Assembly: GCF_047160095.1 (NCBI RefSeq) | Contig: NZ_AP038785.1 | Span: 620,001 to 684,000 of the forward strand | DNA length: 64,000 nucleotides | Source of the DNA: Rodentibacter abscessus | GTDB taxonomy: Bacteria > Pseudomonadota > Gammaproteobacteria > Enterobacterales > Pasteurellaceae | Direction: 5' to 3' | Part shown: positions 35,210-43,764 of the stretch, piece after piece | Layout: each line of letters begins with the position of its first letter | Position numbering within the stretch: the stretch's first letter is position 1 | The notes under the pieces: generated by a model | Seen by the model: only the letters and a program-made list of their open reading frames with translations | The model's database searches: none | Told to the model about the DNA's origin: nothing | Translations under genes and position numbers: made by a program

Positions 35210-36088
35210 ATGCTAGAGTTAATTAAACACGTATTACCACAGGATGTTGCATTAAACCAAGCTATCACGGAAGAACTTGAACAGAGACAATATGCCGGTT
35301 TCTTGAATTACCGACAGGTAGAGAAACTTTGCCAAAAGTTTGAAATCACACCGGTAAAACTAGCACTGCATTTGCTACCGGTTGCCGCTTGTTACAGCCA
35401 TACGGCAGTATCTCATTTTAATGTCGGTGCGATTGCGATTGGGGAGGCGGGCGATTTTTATTTCGGTGCAAATCAAGAATTTGCCGACACGGCGATTCAG
35501 CAAACCATCCATGCGGAGCAAAGTGCAATTAGCCATGCCTGGCTACGGGGCGAAAAGTGCGTGACGGATGTGGTGGTAAACTACACGCCTTGCGGACATT
35601 GCCGCCAATTTATGAATGAACTCCATAAGGCAGAACATTTAAAAATCCATCTTCCGCATAGTATGAATAACCCTTTACACAATTATTTACCGGATGCTTT
35701 TGGGCCGAAAGATTTAGGTATTGCCGTGCATTTGTTAGCGAAAGAACCCCATTATTTGAATATCAATAATGCGGATGAATTGATTAATCAAGCCGTTTTC
35801 GCCGCAAGTCAGGCGCATTGCCCCTATTCTGAAAGCCCTCACGGTGTGGCGATTCAATTTAGTGATGGTGCAATTATAACCGGACGATATGCCGAAAATG
35901 CGGCGTTTAACCCGAGTTTGCCTGCATTACAAACCGCCTTGAATTTTGTTTATTTGAATAATAAAAAAACGGAGGAGATTCAGCGTATAGTGATGGCGGA
36001 ACGACCGGTAAAATTAAGTCATAAAACGATGGCGGAACAGCTTTTATGCGCGCTGAACTTGCCGCCATTAGAATATGTAAAAGTGTAA
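35210..36088 (+). CDS. cdd: Cytidine deaminase
   Basis: Zinc enzyme of pyrimidine salvage converting cytidine/deoxycytidine to uridine/deoxyuridine. 292 residues, the long E. coli-type form with a second inactive domain. Zinc/catalytic residues H101-A-E103 and C128-G-H-C131 (TPCGHC). ATG 35210 has the near-perfect Shine-Dalgarno AAGGAGGG. The upstream repeat element may carry its -10. Confidence 0.95.
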   Translation: MLELIKHVLPQDVALNQAITEELEQRQYAGFLNYRQVEKLCQKFEITPVKLALHLLPVAACYSHTAVSHFNVGAIAIGEAGDFYFGANQEFADTAIQQTIHAEQSAISHAWLRGEKCVTDVVVNYTPCGHCRQFMNELHKAEHLKIHLPHSMNNPLHNYLPDAFGPKDLGIAVHLLAKEPHYLNINNADELINQAVFAASQAHCPYSESPHGVAIQFSDGAIITGRYAENAAFNPSLPALQTALNFVYLNNKKTEEIQRIVMAERPVKLSHKTMAEQLLCALNLPPLEYVKV

Positions 36089-36094
36089 AATGGA

Positions 36095-36112
36095 GGGAAG
36101 AGTGATCTTCCC
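36095..36112. terminator. Hairpin between convergent cdd and ureD
   Basis: Perfect 7-bp stem GGGAAGA / TCTTCCC with loop GTGA in the 25-bp gap. T-tract is poor, so termination is tentative. Confidence 0.45.
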
Positions 36113-36113
36113 A

Positions 36114-36935
36114 TTATTTATTTGTTACTTGAAAGCGTTCTGCAAGGATTTGAAAAAGCGTTTGGAGCAGCTCGGCACGATGACCCAGCACTCGCACTAT
36201 TATTCCCGATTCATTCAGGAGTGATGCACCGACCAACATATTTTTTTGTTCGGAAATCAGGGCGTGAATATCTTGTAAAATCCCTTTTAATTCGACCGCA
36301 CTTTTACTCAAGTTTAAGTAAATCAGTGATCCTTGATGTGAATAATCTTCCATTTGGCTTAGAGCGGTCAGATTCATTTGAGCAGGCAGCCATTGGATAC
36401 AATCGGATACCAGAGGACGTTTTTTTCCCTCATTTTGTAAGGCATAAATTTTTAAATGTGAAGAGAACTGACGAAATGTAAAACGCTCCTCGTTTAACAC
36501 CCGCCCGATAGCAATAATTTCACCGTAAATCAGCTCGCTATTCTCCCGCATTTCTATTGTGGTTTTTTGTTTGAATGCCGAATCTTTATGCAGCACTAAA
36601 GGGTGGGGCAAATAAAATAAACGGCTTTGTTCGGCAAGCTGAATGTGGGTGATTTGCTCGGCACTATCGCCTTCATTCATCGCTTGTACACGGGTGAAAG
36701 CTTGCGTGTTGAGCGAAAGTGCGGTCAATTTTGCCAAAGAAATTTGAATATCCAGCAGATCGCCCGCCAACACGCCGGGAGAGGAGGACATCTGCATCGC
36801 ATTTAATCCGTTCAACCAAGTGGCGGAATAATTCGGCAAGGTCATTACTTTAAAGGGAGGTGTTGCAAAGTATTCCGCAAGTTGAGTCGTGCCATTGGAA
36901 GACAGTTTTGTGGAAAGTTTAAGTTTACTATTCAT
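36114..36935 (-). CDS. ureD: Urease accessory protein UreD (UreH)
   Basis: Scaffold of the urease maturation complex; binds apo-urease and receives nickel via UreF-UreG. 273 residues. Family features: QMSSSPGVLAGDLLDIQISL and LFYLPHPLVLHKDSAFKQK, then ENSELIYGEIIAIGR. Last gene of the urease operon; its start overlaps the ureG stop by one base. Confidence 0.93.
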   Translation of the reverse strand: MNSKLKLSTKLSSNGTTQLAEYFATPPFKVMTLPNYSATWLNGLNAMQMSSSPGVLAGDLLDIQISLAKLTALSLNTQAFTRVQAMNEGDSAEQITHIQLAEQSRLFYLPHPLVLHKDSAFKQKTTIEMRENSELIYGEIIAIGRVLNEERFTFRQFSSHLKIYALQNEGKKRPLVSDCIQWLPAQMNLTALSQMEDYSHQGSLIYLNLSKSAVELKGILQDIHALISEQKNMLVGASLLNESGIIVRVLGHRAELLQTLFQILAERFQVTNK

Positions 36936-37570
36936 TAGCGTACCAAACTTTGTGGGTCATCGATATTTTTCAATAAAGCATATTTTTCAATCCAACCAAT
37001 CACGCCGTCTAGGTTTTCATTTTTCATTAGGTTAGTGAAAATAAAGGGTTGTCCGTTTCGCATACGGCGTGCGTCTCGTTCCATCACACCAAGATCTGCT
37101 CCAACAAAGGGCGCAAGGTCGGTTTTGTTGATCACTAATAAGTCTGATCGGGTAATACCCGGCCCCCCTTTACGAGGAATTTTCTCGCCTTGAGCCACGT
37201 CAATAACGAAAATCGTTACATCGGCTAAATCGGGGCTAAAGGTGGCAGAAAGATTATCACCGCCTGATTCAATAAAGACGATTTCTAAATCAGGGAAACG
37301 TGCGACCATTTCATCGACCGCTTCTAAATTCATCGAAGCATCTTCACGGATTGCCGTGTGCGGACAACCGCCTGTTTCAACGCCCATAATCCGTTCCGCT
37401 GGAAGCAAACTGTTCTTGGTTAAAAATTCCGCGTCTTCTTGGGTGTAAATGTCGTTAGTGATAACGGCTACGCTATATTTGTTAGCAATTTCCCGAGTTA
37501 AACGTTCGATTAAAGCGGTTTTTCCCGCCCCCACAGGGCCTGCTACTCCGATTTTAATGTAGTTACGCAT
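36935..37570 (-). CDS. ureG: Urease accessory GTPase UreG
   Basis: SIMIBI-class GTPase that delivers nickel to urease. 211 residues. P-loop GVAGPVGAGKTALIE near residue 8, nickel-binding motif ETGGCPH with the CPH ligands, FIESGGDNL, and the guanine-specificity NKTD. Follows vapC by three bases, so in this strain it is translated downstream of a toxin-antitoxin pair. Confidence 0.97.
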   Translation of the reverse strand: MRNYIKIGVAGPVGAGKTALIERLTREIANKYSVAVITNDIYTQEDAEFLTKNSLLPAERIMGVETGGCPHTAIREDASMNLEAVDEMVARFPDLEIVFIESGGDNLSATFSPDLADVTIFVIDVAQGEKIPRKGGPGITRSDLLVINKTDLAPFVGADLGVMERDARRMRNGQPFIFTNLMKNENLDGVIGWIEKYALLKNIDDPQSLVR

Positions 37571-37573
37571 TTT

Positions 37574-37999
37574 TTATTCCTCTTTAGATTCATTATGTTC
37601 TGCCCAATTTTCCAACAATAAGCCATCAATTCGCTGAAATTCCGTATCATTGCTGACTAGAATCGCCTTTAAAGATAAGGCGTGAGCCGCAATCCATAAA
37701 TCATTCGCTCCAATCATTTTGCCCGAACGTTCCAAAATATGACGTTGCTCGGCATAATGAGGAATGATCATTTTGTCAGGGCATAACACAGGTACAACTT
37801 GTGTTAATGCTTCAAGGCGTGCTATCGCTTGCTGTGGTTTACTGCTCTTATACGTACCAAAAAGTAACTCTGCATAGGTGATATAACTCATTGCAATGTG
37901 ATCACTTTTTGGAATGCTTGCCACTTTTTGAGCAATATGTATAGGCTTATTTTTGATGATATAGATACAAATATTGGTATCTAGTAGATAAGTCGTCAT
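37574..37999 (-). CDS. vapC: VapC-type PIN-domain ribonuclease toxin
   Basis: Toxin of a type II module; VapC proteins cut specific RNAs, often initiator tRNA. 141 residues from ATG 37999. The four acidic PIN residues are visible: D7 (LLDTNI), E44 (YAELLFG), D100 (GANDLWIAAHA) and D118 (SNDTEF), so it looks intact. Overlaps the antitoxin stop by one base (TGATG). Inserted between ureF and ureG in the urease operon. Confidence 0.9.
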   Translation of the reverse strand: MTTYLLDTNICIYIIKNKPIHIAQKVASIPKSDHIAMSYITYAELLFGTYKSSKPQQAIARLEALTQVVPVLCPDKMIIPHYAEQRHILERSGKMIGANDLWIAAHALSLKAILVSNDTEFQRIDGLLLENWAEHNESKEE

Positions 38000-38241
38000 C
38001 AAAAAGCCTCACGTTCTTGAATGGGTAAATTTTCTCGTTTTTCTACCGCTTCGATAAATGCTTCATCAAAGCCCGAAAAGGCTTCTAAAAAAGCCGTGCC
38101 ATTGTGACAAGCAGGTTTGGGACTTAATAGTAAACTACCGTCTGCCATTGGTGTGATTTCAACCGTATCCGTATCCAAACGATAAATCGCAGGAATACGC
38201 ACCGCTTGAGAATTACCACTTTGAAAAACTTTGGTTAGCAT
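37999..38241 (-). CDS. vapB: VapB-type antitoxin
   Basis: 80 residues. The N-terminal AbrB/SpoVT-like DNA-binding part (KVFQSGNSQAVRIPAIYRLD) and acidic C terminus (FIEAVEKRENLPIQ) that would neutralise VapC. AAGGGGG precedes the ATG. An inverted repeat 35 bases upstream is a likely operator (see 38276-38301). Confidence 0.9.
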   Translation of the reverse strand: MLTKVFQSGNSQAVRIPAIYRLDTDTVEITPMADGSLLLSPKPACHNGTAFLEAFSGFDEAFIEAVEKRENLPIQEREAF

Positions 38242-38275
38242 TTTTTCCCCCTTGATGTATAAACAAAATCATTCT

Positions 38276-38301
38276 TTGTATATATTCTAAGACATATACA
38301 A
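38276..38301. promoter_or_regulatory. Candidate VapBC operator overlapping the ureF stop
   Basis: Perfect inverted repeat TTGTATAT (38276-38283) / ATATACAA (38294-38301) with ten-base spacer, including the ureF TAG. Size and position suit an autorepressed toxin-antitoxin operator. Confidence 0.5.
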
Positions 38302-38982
38302 CCGACTATAAAGGGTTTCGTGTTGCATTGAGCGAATATCGCTTGCCAATGTTGCTGCTCCGAGCCATTGCGGATCAGGATTAAGACTATTTTCGACCGC
38401 ACTTGCAATCGGCTCTCGCAAGCCAAACAGGATATCCTGCCCGTCCATTTGGCTTAATGGCACAAGTTTCACCCCGTTAGTGATTACACCGACTGCCGCA
38501 TTATAGTAAAAGGCATAGAGTGTTTCCGCCTTATCAAGTTTCATCGCTTGCGCCACCATTGCAAAGACGATGGGAAAGAAGCCTTTCGCTTGATTTTGGC
38601 TGATGGCTTGTTGAAATTTTACCAGTAACGGGTTGGTTTCATAGCGGATAAAAATCTTGAGCAATCGAACGCCTAATTTATAACTGCCCTCACGGCTTTC
38701 TCGGGCAATTTTTGTGGCGGCTAAATCTTGATCCAATTCAATCAAACGGGCTAAATTGTCCGTAGCCATTGCCTCAAAGGCAAGGGATAAATATGCCCCG
38801 TCATTGTAAATCCAATTTTGCAACAGTTGAGTTTGAACATATTCTTTAAGGTTTGCTTTACTGTTTATTACCCCTTGTTGAACAAAGGTTTCCAAACCAT
38901 TGGAATGGTTGAAACCACCGATAGGCAAGGTGGGATCAACAAGATGCAATAACGCACCGAGCTGTGTTAATGCTTGTGCCAC
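38287..38982 (-). CDS. ureF: Urease accessory protein UreF
   Basis: All-helical partner that gates nickel delivery within the UreDFG complex. 231 residues. Family motif LVDPTLPIGGFNHSNGLETF at residues 13-32, and the C-terminal part with VPLSQMDGQDILF. Overlaps ureE by 16 bases. The downstream 45 bp lead into vapB rather than ureG. Confidence 0.95.
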   Translation of the reverse strand: MAQALTQLGALLHLVDPTLPIGGFNHSNGLETFVQQGVINSKANLKEYVQTQLLQNWIYNDGAYLSLAFEAMATDNLARLIELDQDLAATKIARESREGSYKLGVRLLKIFIRYETNPLLVKFQQAISQNQAKGFFPIVFAMVAQAMKLDKAETLYAFYYNAAVGVITNGVKLVPLSQMDGQDILFGLREPIASAVENSLNPDPQWLGAATLASDIRSMQHETLYSRLYMS

Positions 38983-39524
38983 AATCCATCTCCGTGGTGG
39001 TGATAGTCGTGATGATCATGTGAGTGGCTATGGGAATGCCCGTGTCCCTGTGCCGAATTGGCGCGCAAGGCTTGGCTTAAACGGCGTTCTGCTTTTTGCG
39101 GCTCAAATCCTGCAGCTTGTAACCATTCAAACATCGGTTTGTCATAGGGCAGGGTGATTTCATCACCGTCTAAAAACAGAGGTGAATGTTTATTGCCGAT
39201 TTCATAGCACGCCCGAGCCATTTCGGGCAAGGTTTTAGGCGAGAGAACAATCACCTCACTTGGCAAGATTTCAATCGCAATCACAAGTTTATCACTGATA
39301 AACACCACGTCATCGTGCTTTAAACGTTGTCCTTCTTTAAGCAGACGAAAAGCGACTTCACGCCCTGTATTTGTCGTTTTACGTAGAATATTTCGCTCGC
39401 TTTCATACCAATGTAATGCCACGTGTTCTATTGTTTGATGGGTAATTTTCCCTTCTGTGCGGAGCTCGGCTAAATTGCCTAGAATGGTATCCATTATAGG
39501 AAGAATCGGGTTGATGATTTTCAT
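38967..39524 (-). CDS. ureE: Urease accessory nickel chaperone UreE
   Basis: Nickel-binding metallochaperone that hands Ni(II) to UreG. 185 residues: N-terminal UreE domain, central metal-binding domain, then a His-rich tail (about 160-185: HGHSHSHSHDHHDYHHHGD) typical of nickel-storing versions. Preceded by the Nim-like gene at 65 bp. Confidence 0.95.
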   Translation of the reverse strand: MKIINPILPIMDTILGNLAELRTEGKITHQTIEHVALHWYESERNILRKTTNTGREVAFRLLKEGQRLKHDDVVFISDKLVIAIEILPSEVIVLSPKTLPEMARACYEIGNKHSPLFLDGDEITLPYDKPMFEWLQAAGFEPQKAERRLSQALRANSAQGHGHSHSHSHDHHDYHHHGDGLWHKH

Positions 39525-39589
39525 ATTTTTTCGTTATTCTGGGATCTAAAATTGAATTGATTTAAAACTTGTTGGAAATTGACCGCACT

Positions 39590-40072
39590 TTAGTGCTCTT
39601 TACAAGACCATTCGGTTACAACTAATTTGATTACTACAATTTTTTGTAACTCCTGCTTTTCAAATTGCCAGTTGCTTTTCTGAGTGTAATTTGCCATTAA
39701 GCATTGCAAAGCAGCGATTTTTTCTTCCTCATTGTCAATAATGGAAATTTCACCTTTCCCCATAATACTTTGATATAAAAAGGAATAATGGCAAGCGATA
39801 TCTGCTTTTACAATGCTGTGTTTGCGATCCATTTCAAAGGCGGCAATAGGAGTTTGTTGAATTAAATCTATTTTTTTACCTTTTACAAAGCCGTGGAAAT
39901 AGAGTGTAAGTTTCTCATTCTCAGTTGTAAAACCAAAGTTTAATGGCACGATATAAACACTTTCATTATCACGCAAACCTAAACGACAAACATCACATTG
40001 CGCCATAATTTCCAACATTTGGTTGTAGTCGGTTATAGCTCGATCTCGGCGACGAATTTTGGGATTCTTCAT
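39590..40072 (-). CDS. Nim-like pyridoxamine-phosphate-oxidase-fold flavoprotein in the urease operon
   Basis: 160 residues of the split-barrel flavin-binding superfamily, similar to NimA-type nitroimidazole-resistance proteins. The opening MKNPKIRRRDRAITDYNQM and CDVCRLGLRDNESVYIVPLN, then LTLYFHGFVKGKKIDLI and AAFEMDRKH, match that family. Substrate unknown; similar proteins bind FMN or haem. It lies between ureC and ureE in the same direction, an unusual place, with 102 bp to ureC that contains a hairpin. Confidence 0.78.
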   Translation of the reverse strand: MKNPKIRRRDRAITDYNQMLEIMAQCDVCRLGLRDNESVYIVPLNFGFTTENEKLTLYFHGFVKGKKIDLIQQTPIAAFEMDRKHSIVKADIACHYSFLYQSIMGKGEISIIDNEEEKIAALQCLMANYTQKSNWQFEKQELQKIVVIKLVVTEWSCKEH

Positions 40073-40094
40073 CTTTATTTCCTTGTTATCACTA

Positions 40095-40129
40095 AGCAGC
40101 TAAATTAGTAATTTTTAAATTTAGCCGCT
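40095..40129. other. Hairpin between ureC and the Nim-like gene
   Basis: AGCAGCTAAATT (40095-40106) / AATTTAGCCGCT (40118-40129) pair with one mismatch. No U-run on the minus strand, so it may be an RNA processing or attenuation structure rather than a full terminator. Confidence 0.35.
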
Positions 40130-40174
40130 TTTAGTCGGCGGAATTTATTGAATTTTTAAGGCTAACCGGTCAAC

Positions 40175-41893
40175 TTAGAACATAAAATACCTTTGCGCCA
40201 ACGGGACTTTTTCTGCCGGTTCGCAGGTGATTAATTCACCGTCCACACGTACTTCATAACGTTCCGGATCTACGGTGATTTCAGGGGTTGCATTGTTATG
40301 CACTAAATCTTTTTTCCCGATATTGCGGCAGTTTTTGACGGCAATCAGTTCTTTGTGTAAGCCGTATTTTGTTTGAATATCGGCTTGTTTTGCCGCTTCT
40401 GAAACGAATAATACGGCAGTTTGGGCTGTTGCCGCCCCTTGGTTGCCGAACATTGGGCGATAGAATACGGGCTGCGGTGTAGGAATTGAGGCGTTCGGAT
40501 CGCCCATTTTGGCGTAACTGATAAGCCCTTTTTTGATAATGGTCTCTGGTTTTACCCCAAAGAACATAGGTTTCCATAATACGATATCGGCAATTTTTCC
40601 CACTTCAAGTGAACCGATGTGCTCGGAAATACCATGCGCGATGGCGGGATTAATAGTGTATTTGGCGATATAACGTTTAATGCGGAAATTATCATTCCCT
40701 TCTGAGCCTAATTTACCACGTTGTGCTTTCATTTTATCTGCGGTTTGCCATGTTCGCGTAACCACTTCGCCGATACGTCCCATTGCTTGTGAGTCGGAAC
40801 TCATTATTGAGAATACACCCATATCGTGCAAAATATCTTCTGCTGCAATGGTTTCAGGGCGAATGCGGCTATCGGCAAATGCTACATCTTCCGGTACGCA
40901 TTTATCCAAATGATGGCAAACCATTAGCATATCCAAATGTTCGTCAATGGTATTCACGGTGAACGGACGGGTTGGATTAGTGGAAGCGGGGAGCACATTG
41001 GCATACATTGCCGCTTTGATAATATCGGGTGCGTGTCCACCGCCTGCACCTTCGGTGTGGAAGGTATGAATAACGCGTCCGTCAATGGCTTTCATCGTGT
41101 CTTCTAAAAAACCGCTTTCGTTAAGGGTATCGGTGTGGATTGCCACTTGTACGTCCATTTCGTCCGCCACTTTTAGGGCTGCATCAATTACTGCCGGTGT
41201 TGCGCCCCAGTCCTCGTGGATCTTTAAGCCTAATGCGCCGGCACGGATTTGTTCTCTTAAGGGTTCTCGGGTAGAACAGTTACCTTTGCCGAAAAAGCCC
41301 ACATTTACAGGTAATGCTTCCGCCGCTTGGAACATACGTTGTAAGTTCCAAGCACCGGGAGTACAAGTGGTGGCGTGTGTGCCGTCTGCCGGTCCTGTAC
41401 CGCCACCGATAAGTGTCGTTGTACCGCTTTCAATGGCGTGCTGTGCCTGTTGCGGACAGATAAAGTGAATATGCGTGTCGATTGCGCCGGCGGTGGCAAT
41501 TAAATTTGTGCCGTTATGAACCTCAGTGCTTGCACCGATAACCATATTTGGCGTTACTCCGTCCATTGTGTCCGGATTACCCGCTTGACCGATGCCGACG
41601 ATACGACCGTCACGAACACCAATATCTGCTTTAATAATGCCGAGTTTTGCGTCAATAATCATCACGTTGGTGATCGCAAGATCCAATACGTTCGGATTAT
41701 CGCGGGTTGCCGTGCCGGATTGCGCCATTCCGTCACGCACCGATTTGCCGCCACCGAATTTGCATTCATCACCTTTGGTTAATAAATCTTGTTCAATCGT
41801 CGCCCATAAATCGGTATCTCCTAAACGAACACTATCGCCGACTGTCGGGCCATAAGTTGCAACATACTGGGCTCTTGGAATTACTAATGCCAT
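40175..41893 (-). CDS. ureC: Urease subunit alpha
   Basis: Catalytic subunit of nickel urease, hydrolysing urea to ammonia and carbamate. 572 residues. Nickel ligands in DTHIHFICPQQ; the carbamylated Lys in GALGLKIHEDWG; active-site flap MVCHHLDKCVPEDV with the conserved Cys-His; start-proximal YGPTVGDSVRLGDTDLW. Twelve bases separate it from ureB. All catalytic residues I can recognise are intact. Confidence 0.98.
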   Translation of the reverse strand: MALVIPRAQYVATYGPTVGDSVRLGDTDLWATIEQDLLTKGDECKFGGGKSVRDGMAQSGTATRDNPNVLDLAITNVMIIDAKLGIIKADIGVRDGRIVGIGQAGNPDTMDGVTPNMVIGASTEVHNGTNLIATAGAIDTHIHFICPQQAQHAIESGTTTLIGGGTGPADGTHATTCTPGAWNLQRMFQAAEALPVNVGFFGKGNCSTREPLREQIRAGALGLKIHEDWGATPAVIDAALKVADEMDVQVAIHTDTLNESGFLEDTMKAIDGRVIHTFHTEGAGGGHAPDIIKAAMYANVLPASTNPTRPFTVNTIDEHLDMLMVCHHLDKCVPEDVAFADSRIRPETIAAEDILHDMGVFSIMSSDSQAMGRIGEVVTRTWQTADKMKAQRGKLGSEGNDNFRIKRYIAKYTINPAIAHGISEHIGSLEVGKIADIVLWKPMFFGVKPETIIKKGLISYAKMGDPNASIPTPQPVFYRPMFGNQGAATAQTAVLFVSEAAKQADIQTKYGLHKELIAVKNCRNIGKKDLVHNNATPEITVDPERYEVRVDGELITCEPAEKVPLAQRYFMF

Positions 41894-41905
41894 TTTTTCC
41901 CCTTA

Positions 41906-42211
41906 TTATAATTTTCCGTCAATTTTGTTATGGAAACCATAAATCACTTGTTCTCCGCCAAATGCTACCAGCTCTATCGTTTTGGCTTCACCCGGTTCAA
42001 AACGTACTGCATTGCCGGAAGGCACATTTAAACGCATACCGCGTGCTAAAGTGCGGTCAAATTCAAGGGCATTATTGGTTTCAAAAAAGTGATAGTGTGA
42101 ACCGACTTGAATCGGTCGATCGCCTTTGTTCACTACGTCAATTTTCACGGTTTTTCGCCCCACATTGGCGTGAATATCACCGTTTGCTAATTTGTATTCT
42201 CCGGGGATCAT
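41906..42211 (-). CDS. ureB: Urease subunit beta
   Basis: Structural subunit of urease. 101 residues. Typical MIPGEYKLANGDIHANVGR start, VKIDVVNKGDRPIQVGSHYHFFETN, and GMRLNVPSGNAVRFEPGE. AAGGATTTAAATA precedes the ATG. A 142-bp gap without a supported gene separates it from ureA. Confidence 0.97.
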   Translation of the reverse strand: MIPGEYKLANGDIHANVGRKTVKIDVVNKGDRPIQVGSHYHFFETNNALEFDRTLARGMRLNVPSGNAVRFEPGEAKTIELVAFGGEQVIYGFHNKIDGKL

Positions 42212-42353
42212 TATTTAAATCCTTATGTTTAAGCTTTTTCTTTTTTCTTTCGTCCTGCAGGAGCGGAGAAAGAGCTGTTTTTCTCAATGCGTTATCAATT
42301 TTACCCTTCCCTTTAAACTCCTCTTACAAAAATAAGGGAGAATAGGGAACATT

Positions 42354-42656
42354 TTATCTAATCGGATGATGTACGGTAACTAATTTTGTACCGTCCGGAA
42401 AGGTCGCTTCAATTTGCACTTCGTGCACCATTTCAGGTATGCCTTCCATCACGTCATCAACGGTTAAAAGCGTTGCTCCATATTGCATCACTTCTGCCAC
42501 GGTCATTCCATCGCGCGCTGCTTCTTGCAGATGACTGGCGATATAGGCGATTGCTTCCGGATAATTGAGTTTTACACCGCGCGCTTTACGTTTTGTAGCT
42601 AATTCACCGGCGAGGAAAAGCATCAATTTTTCTTGTTCTCTTGAGGTTAAGTGCAT
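42354..42656 (-). CDS. ureA: Urease subunit gamma
   Basis: Smallest urease subunit, 100 residues. Family sequence MHLTSREQEKLMLFLAGELA and LNYPEAIAYIASHLQEAARDG, then VPEMVHEVQIEATFPDGTKLV-type end (here IPEMVHEVQIEATF). First structural gene; the urea transporter gene lies 21 bp upstream. Confidence 0.97.
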   Translation of the reverse strand: MHLTSREQEKLMLFLAGELATKRKARGVKLNYPEAIAYIASHLQEAARDGMTVAEVMQYGATLLTVDDVMEGIPEMVHEVQIEATFPDGTKLVTVHHPIR

Positions 42657-42677
42657 ATTTACCTTCTTTTATTAGTA

Positions 42678-43580
42678 TTATTTGGGATTAAATAGGTGAG
42701 TGAATGTTTTAGAGCTTAATTTGCTACGTTCGATTTTGTTTTTAAACCATAAAACAAACCAAGCAGAAATAATGAAGCCGATAGTATAAGTCGCAAGACC
42801 TGTTTGCGCTATAGTAAATTGAACAAAAATAGCGAGGATAATTCCGATAACGACATACATAAAATCGCGTAGTCGGTTACCGGCAAAGGCACAGGCTATT
42901 AGAATGGCGGAGAAACTATAAATACCGTTTGCGAGTTGATTCGGTTCTATTTTAAATAAACAAGCGGCGATAAACGGGCTGATAATGGTTGCTGTCATTC
43001 CCCAAATTGCTGCGATAGGAGAGCTAATCACAATGGCAATAAATAACAATAAGCCGGTGATTAAGCTTGATCCAAAGTTAACTTCTGCCCAAGCATAAAA
43101 TGGTTGATTAATAGAATCCAATGTCGCAGTGTGATCGACAAGATTTGGTGTAGTTTGCGATAATCCAAATAATCCGATTTGTGCTACGCCCCAACAAAAA
43201 ATCCAACAAGTCAGAACAAAAGGAAAAGTGTAAGCAATCCGATTTCTTTTGGTAAATTCACGCATAGTGAGTGTCGCAACAGTGGAATTCATCGCACCGA
43301 GAAAGAAGATAAGCGGAGAAGTACCGTTTAATCCGAATGTGAACATTGTGCACATAAAAGCAAGTGCGGCATTGAAACCATATAAACCTTGTTTAATTTC
43401 ATTTTCCGGATAGTGGCGTATGATGGCAATTACTGTGCCGATAATTGAACCCAGTAAGCAGCCGACAGCAAGTGTCCAATGACTAAAAAACATCGCAATA
43501 AAAATAATAAGCCCCGATAATCCGTTTTCTTGTAAAAAAATTTGCCCGATTCCGACGAGAACAATTTTTATAAATTGCAT
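42678..43580 (-). CDS. utp: Urea transporter (UT family)
   Basis: Channel-like urea transporter in the inner membrane, similar to ApUT of Actinobacillus pleuropneumoniae. 300 residues with two homologous halves of about five membrane segments. Diagnostic selectivity-filter stretches GLYGFNAALAFMC and NGIYSFSAILIACAF. GGGAGG precedes the ATG. It heads the urease operon, so uptake and hydrolysis of urea are coupled. No nickel transporter genes are present in the window. Confidence 0.92.
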   Translation of the reverse strand: MQFIKIVLVGIGQIFLQENGLSGLIIFIAMFFSHWTLAVGCLLGSIIGTVIAIIRHYPENEIKQGLYGFNAALAFMCTMFTFGLNGTSPLIFFLGAMNSTVATLTMREFTKRNRIAYTFPFVLTCWIFCWGVAQIGLFGLSQTTPNLVDHTATLDSINQPFYAWAEVNFGSSLITGLLLFIAIVISSPIAAIWGMTATIISPFIAACLFKIEPNQLANGIYSFSAILIACAFAGNRLRDFMYVVIGIILAIFVQFTIAQTGLATYTIGFIISAWFVLWFKNKIERSKLSSKTFTHLFNPK

Positions 43581-43713
43581 AAAGCCTCCCTCTGAAAAGA
43601 CAAGCCGAATATAAAAAGATAAATTCTAAAATAGTTTAGATTTGATTGGATAATGTTTGAATATCTATTCATCTACTCAATTATTTCTAAAATTAACCTC
43701 ATTTATTGTGAAA

Positions 43714-43741
43714 AATAAAAGCGCATATACGATGCGCTTTT
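43714..43741 (-). terminator. Terminator downstream of aspC
   Basis: Stem GCGCAT (43721-43726) / ATGCGC (43732-43737), extended by AAAA/TTTT, loop ATACG; U-run on the minus strand. Confidence 0.75.
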
Positions 43742-43764
43742 AATAGTGAGAATGAAGTTAAGCA

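Noticed and set aside
41707..42345. Long plus-strand frame opposite ureC/ureB and other antisense frames (for example 6417-6818, 10630-11154)
   Set aside because: They mirror conserved genes on the other strand, lack ribosome binding sites and show no recognisable protein features.
42212..42353. Possible extra gene between ureA and ureB
   Set aside because: An open minus-strand frame exists but has no start with ribosome binding site and a low-complexity Lys-rich translation.
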